From contig NZ_RZIS01000002.1 in assembly GCF_005281835.1 (NCBI RefSeq), forward strand, positions 806,001-870,000: 64,000 bases of DNA, read 5' to 3'. This stretch comes from Vibrio profundi. Lineage in GTDB: Bacteria > Pseudomonadota > Gammaproteobacteria > Enterobacterales > Vibrionaceae. The translations under genes and the position numbers were made by a program. The notes beneath the pieces are model-generated. The model had not been told where the DNA came from, ran no database searches, and saw only the letters and a list, made by a program, of their open reading frames with translations. Of this stretch, positions 26,022 through 35,509 are shown piece by piece (the stretch's first letter is position 1; every line of letters starts with the position of its first letter).

Positions 26022-27320
26022 ATGGAATCTGCATTTAGTACCAAAAGCCTGATTTTATTTGGCACTGGCGTATTTCTGACCTCCGTTGTTGGTTTTTTAG
26101 CGTGGTCTATGAATGTCTCTCTTAGCTCTGCTTCTATCGCTCCGGGTAGCGTGGTTGTGGAAAGTAAACGGAAGCAAATTCAACATTTACAAGGTGGATG
26201 GATCAAAGAGGTTTTCGTTAAGGAAGGGGACTTCGTTGAAGTCGGGCAGCCTCTTATGGAGTTAGCCGATAGCCGGGCAGAAGCCGACTATAAGCGATTT
26301 CTGTATCGTCATTATTCGCTCTTGGCTCAGCAAGCTCGCTTAGTGGCATTGCTGGACAAAAGTGAAGAAATTACCTGGGATAAGCAACTGAACAATGAAC
26401 AAGACATTTTTACTATCAGACCTATGTTAGATAGTGAACGAGTTCAGTTCCAGCAAGCTCTACTTCAACACCAATTGGTTGATTCTCAATATCAACAACA
26501 AGTGTCTCTGTTTAAAGAAAAAATCAAAGGTAATGGGTTTCAGAAACGAGCGATCAGCTCACAGCTTGACTTGGTTAGACAAGAAATAGACATGACCGAA
26601 GGGTTAGTCGCCAAAGGTTATGTCTCTAAAACACGTATGCTGGAACTGAAGCGACATAACGCGAGAATCGAAGCTGAGTTAGCCGAGATCTCCGTCGCTA
26701 TTGATGTTTCCAAACGTGAACTCCAAACACTACACCAAACGTATTTGAGTCAGGTATTAGATTTTGAGCGAGGCTACGCTCAGCAGTTAAAAAGCGTTGA
26801 AGAAGAATTACGTGATATTCATGAGCTGATGAAAGCTGCCGAGGATGTCCGCTCTCACATCCTAATGAAAAGTGAATACGCAGGTAAAGTGGTTGGTTTG
26901 AATGCATCGAGTGTGGGCGGGGTAGTTAGGCCTGGGCAAACTCTAATGGAAATTGTACCTATAGAGGATGAGCTAATCGTGGAAGCGATTGTTCCGCCGA
27001 AAGACATTGATATTGTTCGCCTTGGGCAAGATGCCCGAATTCGGTTAACAGCGTACAGCTCTCGACGTGTCCCTCCAGTTCTTGGACAAGTAACACACAT
27101 ATCTGCAGATAGAGTGACTCAAGGAAATAACGATCAATCTGATCAGGGGTATCTCGTGAAAATTAAGTTTGATCAAGAGGCGCTGACTTCACTGGAAGCC
27201 GTTGAATTATACCCTGGAATGCTGACTGAGGTCCTTATTTTAGTTGAAGAACGAACGCTTTGGGATTATTTGATAGGTCCTATTAGTGATGGGCTGTCAC
27301 GCTCTATGAGGGAATCGTAA
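26022..27320 (+). CDS. Type I secretion periplasmic adaptor, HlyD family
   Basis: 432 residues. N-terminal membrane segment (FGTGVFLTSVVGFLAWSM), lipoyl half-motif (VVVESKRKQIQHLQGGWIKE), long coiled-coil hairpin at about 90-270, second lipoyl half (SEYAGKVVGLNASSVGGVV) and a beta-barrel end (PGMLTEVLILVEERT). It bridges the ABC transporter to a TolC-type channel, which is not encoded here. It starts 9 bp after the ABC gene and ends in a one-base overlap with the next start. Confidence 0.92.
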   Translation: MESAFSTKSLILFGTGVFLTSVVGFLAWSMNVSLSSASIAPGSVVVESKRKQIQHLQGGWIKEVFVKEGDFVEVGQPLMELADSRAEADYKRFLYRHYSLLAQQARLVALLDKSEEITWDKQLNNEQDIFTIRPMLDSERVQFQQALLQHQLVDSQYQQQVSLFKEKIKGNGFQKRAISSQLDLVRQEIDMTEGLVAKGYVSKTRMLELKRHNARIEAELAEISVAIDVSKRELQTLHQTYLSQVLDFERGYAQQLKSVEEELRDIHELMKAAEDVRSHILMKSEYAGKVVGLNASSVGGVVRPGQTLMEIVPIEDELIVEAIVPPKDIDIVRLGQDARIRLTAYSSRRVPPVLGQVTHISADRVTQGNNDQSDQGYLVKIKFDQEALTSLEAVELYPGMLTEVLILVEERTLWDYLIGPISDGLSRSMRES

Positions 27321-27595
27321 TGGAATACTCGATGACGTTTTGGTTGGGGTTTTATGCCTTCTTTTTGGTTTTAAGTACGCTCGTAGGGATATGGAAGAAA
27401 AATATCGTCGCAGGCGTTTTACTGGGATATGTGTTTGGGCCCATTGGTTTTATCTTGTTGTTACTGAGCCACGATCGACGACATAAACAATGCCCTCATT
27501 GTGAAAAGAAGGTGGATAGCCGAGCGTATTTTTGCCCTCACTGCACTCATAAGTGCTATGGCTCTAAGGATAAAGTGATGAAGGAGTCCTATTAA
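27320..27595 (+). CDS. Small membrane protein with a zinc-ribbon tail
   Basis: 91 residues; ATG overlaps the adaptor stop by one base. Two hydrophobic segments (about 5-22 and 30-50) are followed by a cytoplasmic tail with two CxxC pairs: CPHCEKK and CPHCTHK, a classic double-Cys zinc ribbon. I know no standard type I secretion subunit of this kind. Tight coupling on both sides suggests a dedicated accessory role, perhaps in assembling or regulating the exporter. Confidence 0.72.
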   Translation: MEYSMTFWLGFYAFFLVLSTLVGIWKKNIVAGVLLGYVFGPIGFILLLLSHDRRHKQCPHCEKKVDSRAYFCPHCTHKCYGSKDKVMKESY

Positions 27596-28329
27596 TGTTT
27601 GCCCGTGAAAGAAAAAATGGTCTGGTATACAGCGTGTTAGCGTTGTCTTTGATTGGCAGTGGGGCATTGGGTTACGTGGTCATTCAAACTCAGGAGCAAC
27701 TTAATCTAGCCCAAGCCGAACTATTGCAAAATCAGGAAAAAAGCCAACAGACGATCAATCAGCTGAATAGTGAAATATTAGATAAGAATCAGCAGTATGA
27801 GACTTTACTTGTCGGTTATCAAAAAGAGATAGAGTTGAAGACCCACCAAGTTACTCAGCAACAGAAGACGATTTCGGATCTCACCAAACAGCTAAGGTAC
27901 GCGCAAAGGTCCGAGAAAAAATATCGGACAGAATACATTGCTCAAAAGCAGGCTACTACGCAGGCGAGAGAAGAAGTCATCAGCCAAATGGAGCTAGAAA
28001 AACAACGCCTTGCTAAATTAAGTCAAGATGAGCTTGCCCAGCAAAAAAGTTTGCTAGAAGGAGAGTATTCAACCAACGCGCTTAAAGAACAAAACATCAA
28101 GAGAGTTGATGAGCTTATGTCGAGTTTCGCGTCCTTGAAAGTGAATTTAGATGTAGTCAATACCTGTGATAAAGCGTATCTGGAGCGCTATGGGCAGGCC
28201 AAGAGCATGTTAAGTCATATGAGGACTTACATTACTCAACATGACATGAATAAAGACTATTACCAATTTGTCATTTCTAATGATGCAATGATAAGTCGCA
28301 AAACTAGAGAGCTGTGTCTGGAAAACTAA
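27595..28329 (+). CDS. Membrane-anchored coiled-coil protein of the secretion operon
   Basis: 244 residues; ATG overlaps the previous stop and is preceded by AAGGAG. One N-terminal membrane segment (LVYSVLALSLIGSGALGYVVI) is followed by about 120 residues of Gln/Glu/Lys-rich coiled coil (QLNLAQAELLQNQEKSQQ and onward), then a small helical end with two Cys (VVNTCDK, RELCLEN). Last gene of the four-gene operon; a terminator follows. No family is recognised. It may organise or length-gauge the export complex in the periplasm. Confidence 0.7.
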   Translation: MFARERKNGLVYSVLALSLIGSGALGYVVIQTQEQLNLAQAELLQNQEKSQQTINQLNSEILDKNQQYETLLVGYQKEIELKTHQVTQQQKTISDLTKQLRYAQRSEKKYRTEYIAQKQATTQAREEVISQMELEKQRLAKLSQDELAQQKSLLEGEYSTNALKEQNIKRVDELMSSFASLKVNLDVVNTCDKAYLERYGQAKSMLSHMRTYITQHDMNKDYYQFVISNDAMISRKTRELCLEN

Positions 28330-28466
28330 TTTGTCTTGAAAGCTCGCGCAGGTGAATGCCGCAACCCGCTGGTATTGCTTCTAGCTGATTAACTAAGAGA
28401 CTTAGTTTGAACGGTTAAGGTTTGTTGAATAAGGTTCTTCACGTTGTTTAGTCGGTTCATGAACCT

Positions 28467-28493
28467 AAAAAGCCCGCATTACGCGGGCTTTTT
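28467..28493. terminator. Bidirectional terminator between the secretion operon and the RTX gene
   Basis: AAAAAGCCCGC / GCGGGCTTTTT with a short loop. The A run on one side and T run on the other allow termination of both convergent transcripts. Confidence 0.88.
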
Positions 28494-28509
28494 GCTGGGT
28501 CAACGATAT

Positions 28510-31500
28510 CTAAACATCGTTTGATTCTGGGAAGTTGATGCTACCGCTATCAAGCTCACTCCAGATAACGACTTCTTGCCCTGCATCGTTCTCGAAACGG
28601 TAGCCAAATAGCGCACCGGTATCGATGTTGCTCGCTTCGTAGATGTCTTGTAGTGAGCCATTCATCTGCATGTGGCTTTCCGTTAGGTTCCAACCCCAAC
28701 CCGTAAGATCTAAGGTCGAAGCGCCAGTACAAACAAATTGACCAGAAGTTTCGCCCGAGGTGTTGTTAGCGGCAATTTTGTCTAATGCGATGGAAAGTTC
28801 AGTATCACTTGAACTGATCTTCACCCCTTCCAGCTCTTGGAACGCGGTTTGAGTCATATCGATCATTTGACCATCAGCATTGTCTCCGACAAGCAATACA
28901 TCAAAGTCGGCACCACCACTGAAATGAACCATGTTATTCGAACCAGAATTTAGTTCGCTGGAATCAAATACAAGTTGGTCATTACCGGCACCGCCAAACA
29001 GTCTATCGACACCTTCGCCACCATCTAAAAGGTCGTTACCGGTTTGTCCATAGAGTGTGTCATCGCCTTTATCACCAGTTAAGTGGTCATTCCCGTGGCC
29101 GCCGTCTAAGGTGTCAGCATTATCATTACCAGAAAGCGTATCATCCCCTTTTCCGCCTGACAGGTAATCTTCGCCAGAGCCGCCAGATATAGTGTCGTCT
29201 CCATCTGCACCATAAAGCATATCGTTGCCTCCATTCCCAAATAATTTGTCTGCACCTTGTTCGCCGTATAGGACGTCTGAACCGCCTCCACCGTATAGTT
29301 TGTCGTCGCCTTCGCCACCCCATAGCGTGTCAGTGCCAGAATCACCTTTTAACGTGTCATTACCTTCATCACCTTTTAGTAGGTCATTACCAGAACCACC
29401 TGAAAGGTAATCGTTACCCGTGCCTCCAGAAAGCGTATCATCACCACTTTGCCCCCATGCTTGGTCGTTACCGGCTCCACCCTGTAGTTGGTCGTTACCG
29501 TCACCCGCATAAAGTTTATCGTTGGCTTCTCCGCCATCTAGAGTGTCATTACCAGAACCAGATTCTAGTCTGTCTGCACCTAAACCGCCTTGTAGCTGGT
29601 CATCACCGGAAGCTGTCTTAATAGTGTCATTGCCCTCGCCACCATCAACGACCGCCTGTCCAGCTGTCACTGTGATTGTGTCGTTACCTGCGCCGCCATT
29701 AATATCACTTGAAGTGTTTTGAACAGTGATGGTGTCGTTATCGTCACCCCCATCAATAGTCACTGAGCCTTGACCTGTCACAGTGATTTCGTCTTCACCA
29801 GCGCCGCCGAGAAGCGTGTTATTGTCGCCAGATGCGACGATCTTATCGTTACCTTCGCCACCGTCGATGGTGTTGGAATTAGAACTGTCTTCTAAATAGT
29901 CATTACCTTGCCCACCCAGTAGAGTGTCACTGCCGCTACCACCAAGTAATATGTCATCTCCAGCATCACCGGATAGGGTATTGGTGCCGCCTTCAGCGAC
30001 AAGCTGATCGTTACCGAGTCCGCCAGCTAGTGAGTCATTACCTTTACCTGAGTAAAGTTGGTCGTCGTCTGCACCACCTGATATTGAGTCGTGCCCGTCG
30101 CCACCGAATAGAAGGTCGGCGCCTACGCCACCCGAGATGGTGTCAGAGCCTTCACCGCCGTCGATTAGGTCTACACCGGCATCTCCAGATAAGGTGTCAT
30201 TGCCCGCACCACCATATAAGGTATCGTCCCCTTGGCCGCCGGAAGCAATGTCTGAACCTGCACCACCATAAAGAGTGTCTTTACCTTCTTCCAAGTTAAT
30301 GGTGTTTTTGCCCGCTTCACCGTAAACAGTGTCGTCACCTGTACCACTATTGATAGTGTCTACGCCTGCACCTGCAAACAGTTGGTCGTTACCAGCTCCA
30401 CCCGTAATGGTGTCGTCATCTGCACCGCCATAAAGCGTGTCGGCCGCGTCGCTACCAATTAGCGTATCGTTGCCTTCGCCACCATAAATTTGATGACTAC
30501 CAGTGCTTGCGGCAATCAGTGTGTCGTTGCCTTGTTCACCAAGTATTGTATCTTTACCGTCATCTTGAATGAGGTCATCACCCGCACCACCGGCGATGAA
30601 GTCATAACCTTCGCCACCAATTAATTCATCGTTACCATCACCACCAAATAGTGCGTCATTTCCTAGTCCGCCTTGTACTAAATCGTTGCCGCTACCTGCA
30701 TCAATATGGTCGTCACCGACACCACCATCAATTGTGTCGCTGCCATCACCTGAATACGCGACATCATTACCTGCACCTAATGTGATTGTGTCTTCGTGAG
30801 TACCACCATAAACCGTGTCATCGCCAGTGCCTGTATCTATGGTGTTATTGCCGGCTTCGCCAAATACAGTGTCATTGCCTTGGCCAGTCTGGACGTTATC
30901 TTGGCCAGCACCTGCGAATACAACATCGTCACCTAAACCAGCTTGGATTTGGTCATTTCCCGCACCACCAGACAGTTTGTCACCCTCGACTGAGCCAGTT
31001 AGAGTGTCATTCCCCGTTCCGCCGTATAGTTCACTGGCGTTTTCTCCAGCGACAAGGGTATCGTCACCACCTTCACCAAACAGTAAATTGTTGCCGCTAA
31101 CGCCTTGTACAGTATCGTTGTTATCACCAGCATAGACTTGGTCGTTGCCTTCGCCCGCGATGATGGTGTCCACACCAGCGCCAGCAAACGCTTTGTCGTC
31201 TCCTTCGCCTAGAGTAATTTGGTCGTTACCTGAGCCTGAATAAGCGTGATCATTACCGTCGCTGGTTACGATAGTGTTATCTCCGTGGCCAGCATAAACC
31301 GTGTCATGTCCCTCACCGGAGGTGATGTGGTCACCTCCCGAGTCGGCATAAACGATATCGTCACCGCTGTAAGTATGAATTTCGTTTTCACCAGCGCCTG
31401 CGTATACGGTATCTGCGCCAGTACCAGTATGGATAACATCGTCACCTTCGTTGGAATAGATCGTGTCGTCACCAATACCGGAATTGATAGTGTTGTCGCC

Positions 31501-32958
31501 AGACTCACCAAAAATCGTATCGCTACCCCCGCCGGTAGTGATTGAGTCATTACCCGAACCTGCAAAAATGGTGTCGTCGCCAGCACCGGAATCAATGATG
31601 TCGTCACCTTCGTTAGCATGTATGACGTCGTTCCCTTCATTGCCTTCAATGACATCGCTACCCTGACCACCGAATAGCTGGTCGTCTCCAAAACCACCGA
31701 TAAGCGTATCGTCTCCAGAGTCACCATAAAGAGTATCGTTACCTTCACCGCCATGTAGTTGGTCGTTACCGAGTTCACCCACCAACGTGTCGTGACCTTG
31801 GCCGCCTGAAAGTTGGTCTTGGCCATCACCACCAAGTAGCAAGTCGTTACCTTCGTCACCGGTTACAACGTCATCACCAGCACCACCTAGTACAAAGTCA
31901 TTCCCTGCACCCGCCTCGATGTTGTCATTACCTTCTTCACCGTGAATCTCATCATCACCGACATGGCCTTTGATTAAGTCGTCACCTTTACCGCCGAATA
32001 ACTTATCGTTACCTTCTCCACCATAGAGTGAGTCCTGACCATCATCACCAATCAAGGTGTCTGCACCTTTGCCACCATGGAGTTCGTCGTCACCTATTTC
32101 CCCCATTAGGAGATCGTCGCCTTCATTACCATAGAGAACGTCATCACCATCAGAGCCGAGTAGGGTATCTGCGCCCGTGTCTCCGTACAGGGCGTCGTCA
32201 CCGTTTCCGCCAACGAGTACGTCATCACCGCTTCCCCCATGAAGGGTATCGTTATTGATGTCGCCGTCTAAGAAGTCGTTACCTTCGCCACCGTATATGG
32301 TGTCATCACCTTGTTGGCCTTTTAGAATATCGTCGCCAGTGCCGCCTTCGATGGTATCGTTGTAGATGTTTCTAACTTGTACATCTAAATTATCGAAAGC
32401 AGTAATGGTTTGGTCGTTGGCGTCGAACAATTCGATGATGACTGAGCCATCACTAGAAAGTTCAGATTCCGGAATGTCTAAATCAAGATTGATCTGACCG
32501 TTCACATCTACGGTTGCGGTTTGTGTTGAAATGATGTTGCCGGAGTTATCGGTAAGTTGGACTGTGACTATCGAATCACTCGCAAGCCCGCCCACAGTAG
32601 TAGTAGTTTGAACCATTTGGTTAACCGCATATCCACCAAGCTTAACACTATGTTCTACTTGCTCTGGGTTGGCGTTACAGTCAAATTCGTAAACGGTATA
32701 AGCGGAGCCCCAAGAATCATCAGTACTCGGCTCGGCAGGCGTTTCCGACTCAACAGGATATTCCACATCACCCAATACTGTGTCGTTACCTGCACCTGCA
32801 ATAATGTGGTCGCTACCTTCACCAGCCGCAACAAAGTCATCGCCGGCTAGTGTTGAAATTTGGTCATTACCACTACGGCTGTTAATAGAGTCATCTTCAG
32901 ATGTGCCGATAATGGTGTCATCGTGTTTAGTTCCATTCATACTATTTCTCCTAGCCAT
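28510..32958 (-). CDS. Large RTX (calcium-binding nonapeptide) repeat protein, likely type I-secreted
   Basis: 1482 residues with an AGGAG ribosome-binding site. Order: a short RTX-like block at about 12-63; an acidic linker; a beta-rich insert at about 85-196 (VTVQLTDNSGNI, VDVNGQINLDLDI); a near-continuous RTX block at about 198-1328 made of GGxGxDxLx nonapeptides; a C-terminal 154-residue segment with ALDKIAANNT and a Trp-rich DLTGWGWNLTE that probably contains the secretion signal. There is no signal peptide, as expected for type I export. The repeats should fold with calcium outside the cell. No enzymatic domain is visible, so a matrix, adhesion or surface-coat role is likely. Confidence 0.9.
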   Translation of the reverse strand: MARRNSMNGTKHDDTIIGTSEDDSINSRSGNDQISTLAGDDFVAAGEGSDHIIAGAGNDTVLGDVEYPVESETPAEPSTDDSWGSAYTVYEFDCNANPEQVEHSVKLGGYAVNQMVQTTTTVGGLASDSIVTVQLTDNSGNIISTQTATVDVNGQINLDLDIPESELSSDGSVIIELFDANDQTITAFDNLDVQVRNIYNDTIEGGTGDDILKGQQGDDTIYGGEGNDFLDGDINNDTLHGGSGDDVLVGGNGDDALYGDTGADTLLGSDGDDVLYGNEGDDLLMGEIGDDELHGGKGADTLIGDDGQDSLYGGEGNDKLFGGKGDDLIKGHVGDDEIHGEEGNDNIEAGAGNDFVLGGAGDDVVTGDEGNDLLLGGDGQDQLSGGQGHDTLVGELGNDQLHGGEGNDTLYGDSGDDTLIGGFGDDQLFGGQGSDVIEGNEGNDVIHANEGDDIIDSGAGDDTIFAGSGNDSITTGGGSDTIFGESGDNTINSGIGDDTIYSNEGDDVIHTGTGADTVYAGAGENEIHTYSGDDIVYADSGGDHITSGEGHDTVYAGHGDNTIVTSDGNDHAYSGSGNDQITLGEGDDKAFAGAGVDTIIAGEGNDQVYAGDNNDTVQGVSGNNLLFGEGGDDTLVAGENASELYGGTGNDTLTGSVEGDKLSGGAGNDQIQAGLGDDVVFAGAGQDNVQTGQGNDTVFGEAGNNTIDTGTGDDTVYGGTHEDTITLGAGNDVAYSGDGSDTIDGGVGDDHIDAGSGNDLVQGGLGNDALFGGDGNDELIGGEGYDFIAGGAGDDLIQDDGKDTILGEQGNDTLIAASTGSHQIYGGEGNDTLIGSDAADTLYGGADDDTITGGAGNDQLFAGAGVDTINSGTGDDTVYGEAGKNTINLEEGKDTLYGGAGSDIASGGQGDDTLYGGAGNDTLSGDAGVDLIDGGEGSDTISGGVGADLLFGGDGHDSISGGADDDQLYSGKGNDSLAGGLGNDQLVAEGGTNTLSGDAGDDILLGGSGSDTLLGGQGNDYLEDSSNSNTIDGGEGNDKIVASGDNNTLLGGAGEDEITVTGQGSVTIDGGDDNDTITVQNTSSDINGGAGNDTITVTAGQAVVDGGEGNDTIKTASGDDQLQGGLGADRLESGSGNDTLDGGEANDKLYAGDGNDQLQGGAGNDQAWGQSGDDTLSGGTGNDYLSGGSGNDLLKGDEGNDTLKGDSGTDTLWGGEGDDKLYGGGGSDVLYGEQGADKLFGNGGNDMLYGADGDDTISGGSGEDYLSGGKGDDTLSGNDNADTLDGGHGNDHLTGDKGDDTLYGQTGNDLLDGGEGVDRLFGGAGNDQLVFDSSELNSGSNNMVHFSGGADFDVLLVGDNADGQMIDMTQTAFQELEGVKISSSDTELSIALDKIAANNTSGETSGQFVCTGASTLDLTGWGWNLTESHMQMNGSLQDIYEASNIDTGALFGYRFENDAGQEVVIWSELDSGSINFPESNDV

Positions 32959-33094
32959 TGACGTTAAACGATTTGTGAAACTTGATATGCAAATTGCATT
33001 TATGATGCCAGTTTCATATTTTTTATTGTATCTATAGGTTAGACGTCTAGGAGATGTTTGTCATGAAAGTTGATTTCTATAACAAAATCAATGC

Positions 33095-34111
33095 TTAAAA
33101 TGAGAAGCTGAACGCTAAAGTAATGGCCCCATCTTTGAACCTTCCGGTACCTTCACCACGTTGTGATTTGTTCCAGCGATTCCCAGAATAATTGTTATAT
33201 TGCAAAGTGATGGTGCCCGGTCGCCAGTCGAAGTAGCCGAAACCGTAGGTGTAATCAGGGTTCCACGGCTGTTGCTGCGATTTGTCAAAATAGTAAAACG
33301 CGGTTCCGTTGATATACCAATTCCCAAAAATAGAATATTTGCAGCCCAAACTGACGGTTTGATGATTCTCTTTATAGGAAACGGAGTTTAAATCAAAGAA
33401 CTCAGGGGTAAGGTTGTAGTCAACTTGACAGCCAATTGCACCATCTTCAGTAAAGCTTAACCAATCTTTTAAAGGAGACGTTATAGGAAATTTCCAGCCT
33501 AATGCCCACGTTCCTTGATTGAATTCGGTTCGATTTCCACCGGCTTCTGGCGAGAATCGGTTCCCACCATAATTGGAGTAAACCAAGCTAAATGTATAGG
33601 GGCGCCAGTCACTGTAGCCAAATACATAAGTGAAATCCGGGTTCCATGCTTGCTGTTGTTCATCATCTATATAGTGATAAAAACTTGTTGAGACAAACCA
33701 ACTGCCTGCAATGGTGTACTTAAGAGATAGTGTGGCGGTTGTGTTGTAGTTAGTTGGCCCGCTCGTACTGCCGGGCGGTAGGTTCGCGGCTTCGCTTTGC
33801 GCAATTGGTAAATTAAACCCTACATTACCGCTTAAACCATCATACCAAGAGTCTCGTTCTTCTAATTCTTGAATAGGGAATGCAAAAGAGCTCGTTACTC
33901 CTTCCCAAATTAGATCGGCATCGGTCGGTTCCTCTTCTGTTTTTTTTGCTAATGAACTTGTGGTGATGCTGTTTGAGTTGGATTGGCTCGCATATTTTCC
34001 CGATTGTTCATGAAATTCATCGGGATAGACCGAAGAACTCCATGAAATCGAAGCGATAACAAGAGCTAAGCGGTGTTTAAATGTGAAATCTGACAATAAA
34101 CAGAAGGTCAT
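33095..34111 (-). CDS. Outer-membrane beta-barrel protein with an internal duplication
   Basis: The frame is open to 34234 (379 residues), but an ATG at 34111 gives a start with a hydrophobic segment (RLALVIASISWSSSV) that could serve as signal peptide, so I prefer it (about 338 residues). The C-terminus ends in alternating aromatic strands with a final Phe (ITLAFSFSF), as for outer-membrane barrels. Two 51-residue segments resemble each other, WNPDFTYVFGYSDWRP and WNPDYTYGFGYFDWRP, each ending NYxGNR. It lies between the RTX gene and the partner-switch operon. A sugar-polymer export pore or matrix anchor is possible, unproven. Confidence 0.68.
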   Translation of the reverse strand: MTFCLLSDFTFKHRLALVIASISWSSSVYPDEFHEQSGKYASQSNSNSITTSSLAKKTEEEPTDADLIWEGVTSSFAFPIQELEERDSWYDGLSGNVGFNLPIAQSEAANLPPGSTSGPTNYNTTATLSLKYTIAGSWFVSTSFYHYIDDEQQQAWNPDFTYVFGYSDWRPYTFSLVYSNYGGNRFSPEAGGNRTEFNQGTWALGWKFPITSPLKDWLSFTEDGAIGCQVDYNLTPEFFDLNSVSYKENHQTVSLGCKYSIFGNWYINGTAFYYFDKSQQQPWNPDYTYGFGYFDWRPGTITLQYNNYSGNRWNKSQRGEGTGRFKDGAITLAFSFSF

Positions 34112-34255
34112 AATGTTAACTTGCGCACGATAGTAGAAGGAGCCATATTGAGTAGTTAAGAAACTATTTGCATTGCTACCGGATGAGTCTAATCTAATAT
34201 TAAACAAATTGCTTTCATACGTCAGTGAAAACAAATAAAAAATAAAAGGTTAGGG

Positions 34256-35509
34256 ATGAAAGAGATTCTTCTGGTTGATGACAACCGGACTATGCTCATC
34301 TATATGAGCTCGGTCCTAAAAAAGCGTGGCTACCAAGTTACGACGGCAACTAGTGGAGAAGAAGCCCTAACTGTTTTAGAAAAACACACTAGTATCCAGT
34401 TTGTATTAAGCGATTGGATCATGCCGGGCATGAATGGCGTGACACTCTGCAAAACGCTTAAAGCACCTTCCTACGGTAGAAACATATTTTTTGTATTGTT
34501 GTCAGCAAATAATGACAAAGAATCCATAGTTAATGGCATTGATGCAGGCGCTGACGATTTCGTTGATAAAGAGACTTCGGTTGATGAACTTGATGCAAGA
34601 ATTCGAGCGGGTTTTCGAAACCTAGCGTTGCACAATGAATTGGAAGCGAAAAACAACGAGCTTGATAAAGCTTACGATACGATTAAAAAAGATCTTGATT
34701 CAGCCAGCGATCTTATTCATCACTTACTCCCAAAAAACAAAACCTTCTCTTGCGTTGAACTGAGCTATATCTCCATTCCTAGTGCCCAAATCGGTGGCGA
34801 TATGCTGGGTTATATGCAGCTTGATCCAAATCACGTCGCCTTTTATTTACTAGATGTGGCAGGGCACGGGGTTTCTTCAGCACTGATGTCATTTTCCGTT
34901 CAGCAAAGCTTGTCTGTCGTGTCTGGCAGCGCGTCTATTGTGTCTAAACAAACACCGGATGGGATAGAAATATGTGCGCCAGAAGATGTCATCGCAAGGC
35001 TTAATGAAATTTATCTCAGTGGTGAAAACAATATGCTGTATTTCACCATGATCTATGCAGTGCTAAATACCCAAACCGGATTGATGTCCTACTGTTGTGC
35101 AGGTCATCCGCCTTTGGTTTGGTATCACAGCCAACACGGAAATGCAGAATTAATCGGTCATGATAACTTCGTTGTCGGCGCTTTTGATTTTGTTGAATAC
35201 CAATCATCTATCGTCCAATTAGAGCCAGGTGACAAAATTTGGTTCTACTCAGACGGTATCACTGAAGCCGAAATGGGAACCAAACAGTTCTCTGAAGAAG
35301 GGCTTAAAAAAACAATCGAAGCCGTTAAACGTTACCCGACTCAGCAACAAACCGAACTTGTTGTTAAAACCGTTAGGGACTGGCAAAAATCTGAGTGTTT
35401 TGACGACGATGTCAGTGTACTCGTCGCCGAATGGAAAGGCTCAATAGAAGGAGATAATCAATGCGATATGAGATTAGTAAACAAGGCAACAGCACAATTT
35501 TTCAAATAA
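34256..35509 (+). CDS. Response regulator with PP2C (SpoIIE/RsbU-like) serine phosphatase domain
   Basis: 417 residues. Receiver domain 1-125 with ILLVDDN, phosphoacceptor Asp 53 in LSDWIMPGMNG and a DK near 103; a coiled linker; a PP2C phosphatase from about 165 with GGDMLGY, DVAGHGVSSALMS, SDGITEAE and DDDVSVLV. Such proteins dephosphorylate a STAS antagonist when the receiver is phosphorylated. The 3' end overlaps the STAS gene by 49 bp in another frame. No histidine kinase is encoded nearby. Compare SypE of V. fischeri, which differs by carrying an RsbW-like domain as well. Confidence 0.9.
   Translation: MKEILLVDDNRTMLIYMSSVLKKRGYQVTTATSGEEALTVLEKHTSIQFVLSDWIMPGMNGVTLCKTLKAPSYGRNIFFVLLSANNDKESIVNGIDAGADDFVDKETSVDELDARIRAGFRNLALHNELEAKNNELDKAYDTIKKDLDSASDLIHHLLPKNKTFSCVELSYISIPSAQIGGDMLGYMQLDPNHVAFYLLDVAGHGVSSALMSFSVQQSLSVVSGSASIVSKQTPDGIEICAPEDVIARLNEIYLSGENNMLYFTMIYAVLNTQTGLMSYCCAGHPPLVWYHSQHGNAELIGHDNFVVGAFDFVEYQSSIVQLEPGDKIWFYSDGITEAEMGTKQFSEEGLKKTIEAVKRYPTQQQTELVVKTVRDWQKSECFDDDVSVLVAEWKGSIEGDNQCDMRLVNKATAQFFK

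Noticed and set aside
29106..32850. Many open frames antisense or out of frame to the RTX gene
   Set aside because: They are produced by the repetitive GGxGxD codons (low-complexity translations), not independent genes.
28510..32958. Possible CRISPR-like or tandem DNA repeat array
   Set aside because: The periodic DNA is simply the coding sequence of RTX nonapeptides; units vary and there are no spacers.
34112..34234. N-terminal extension of the outer-membrane barrel gene
   Set aside because: It lacks a signal-peptide-like start; the ATG at 34111 gives one, although its ribosome-binding site is weak.
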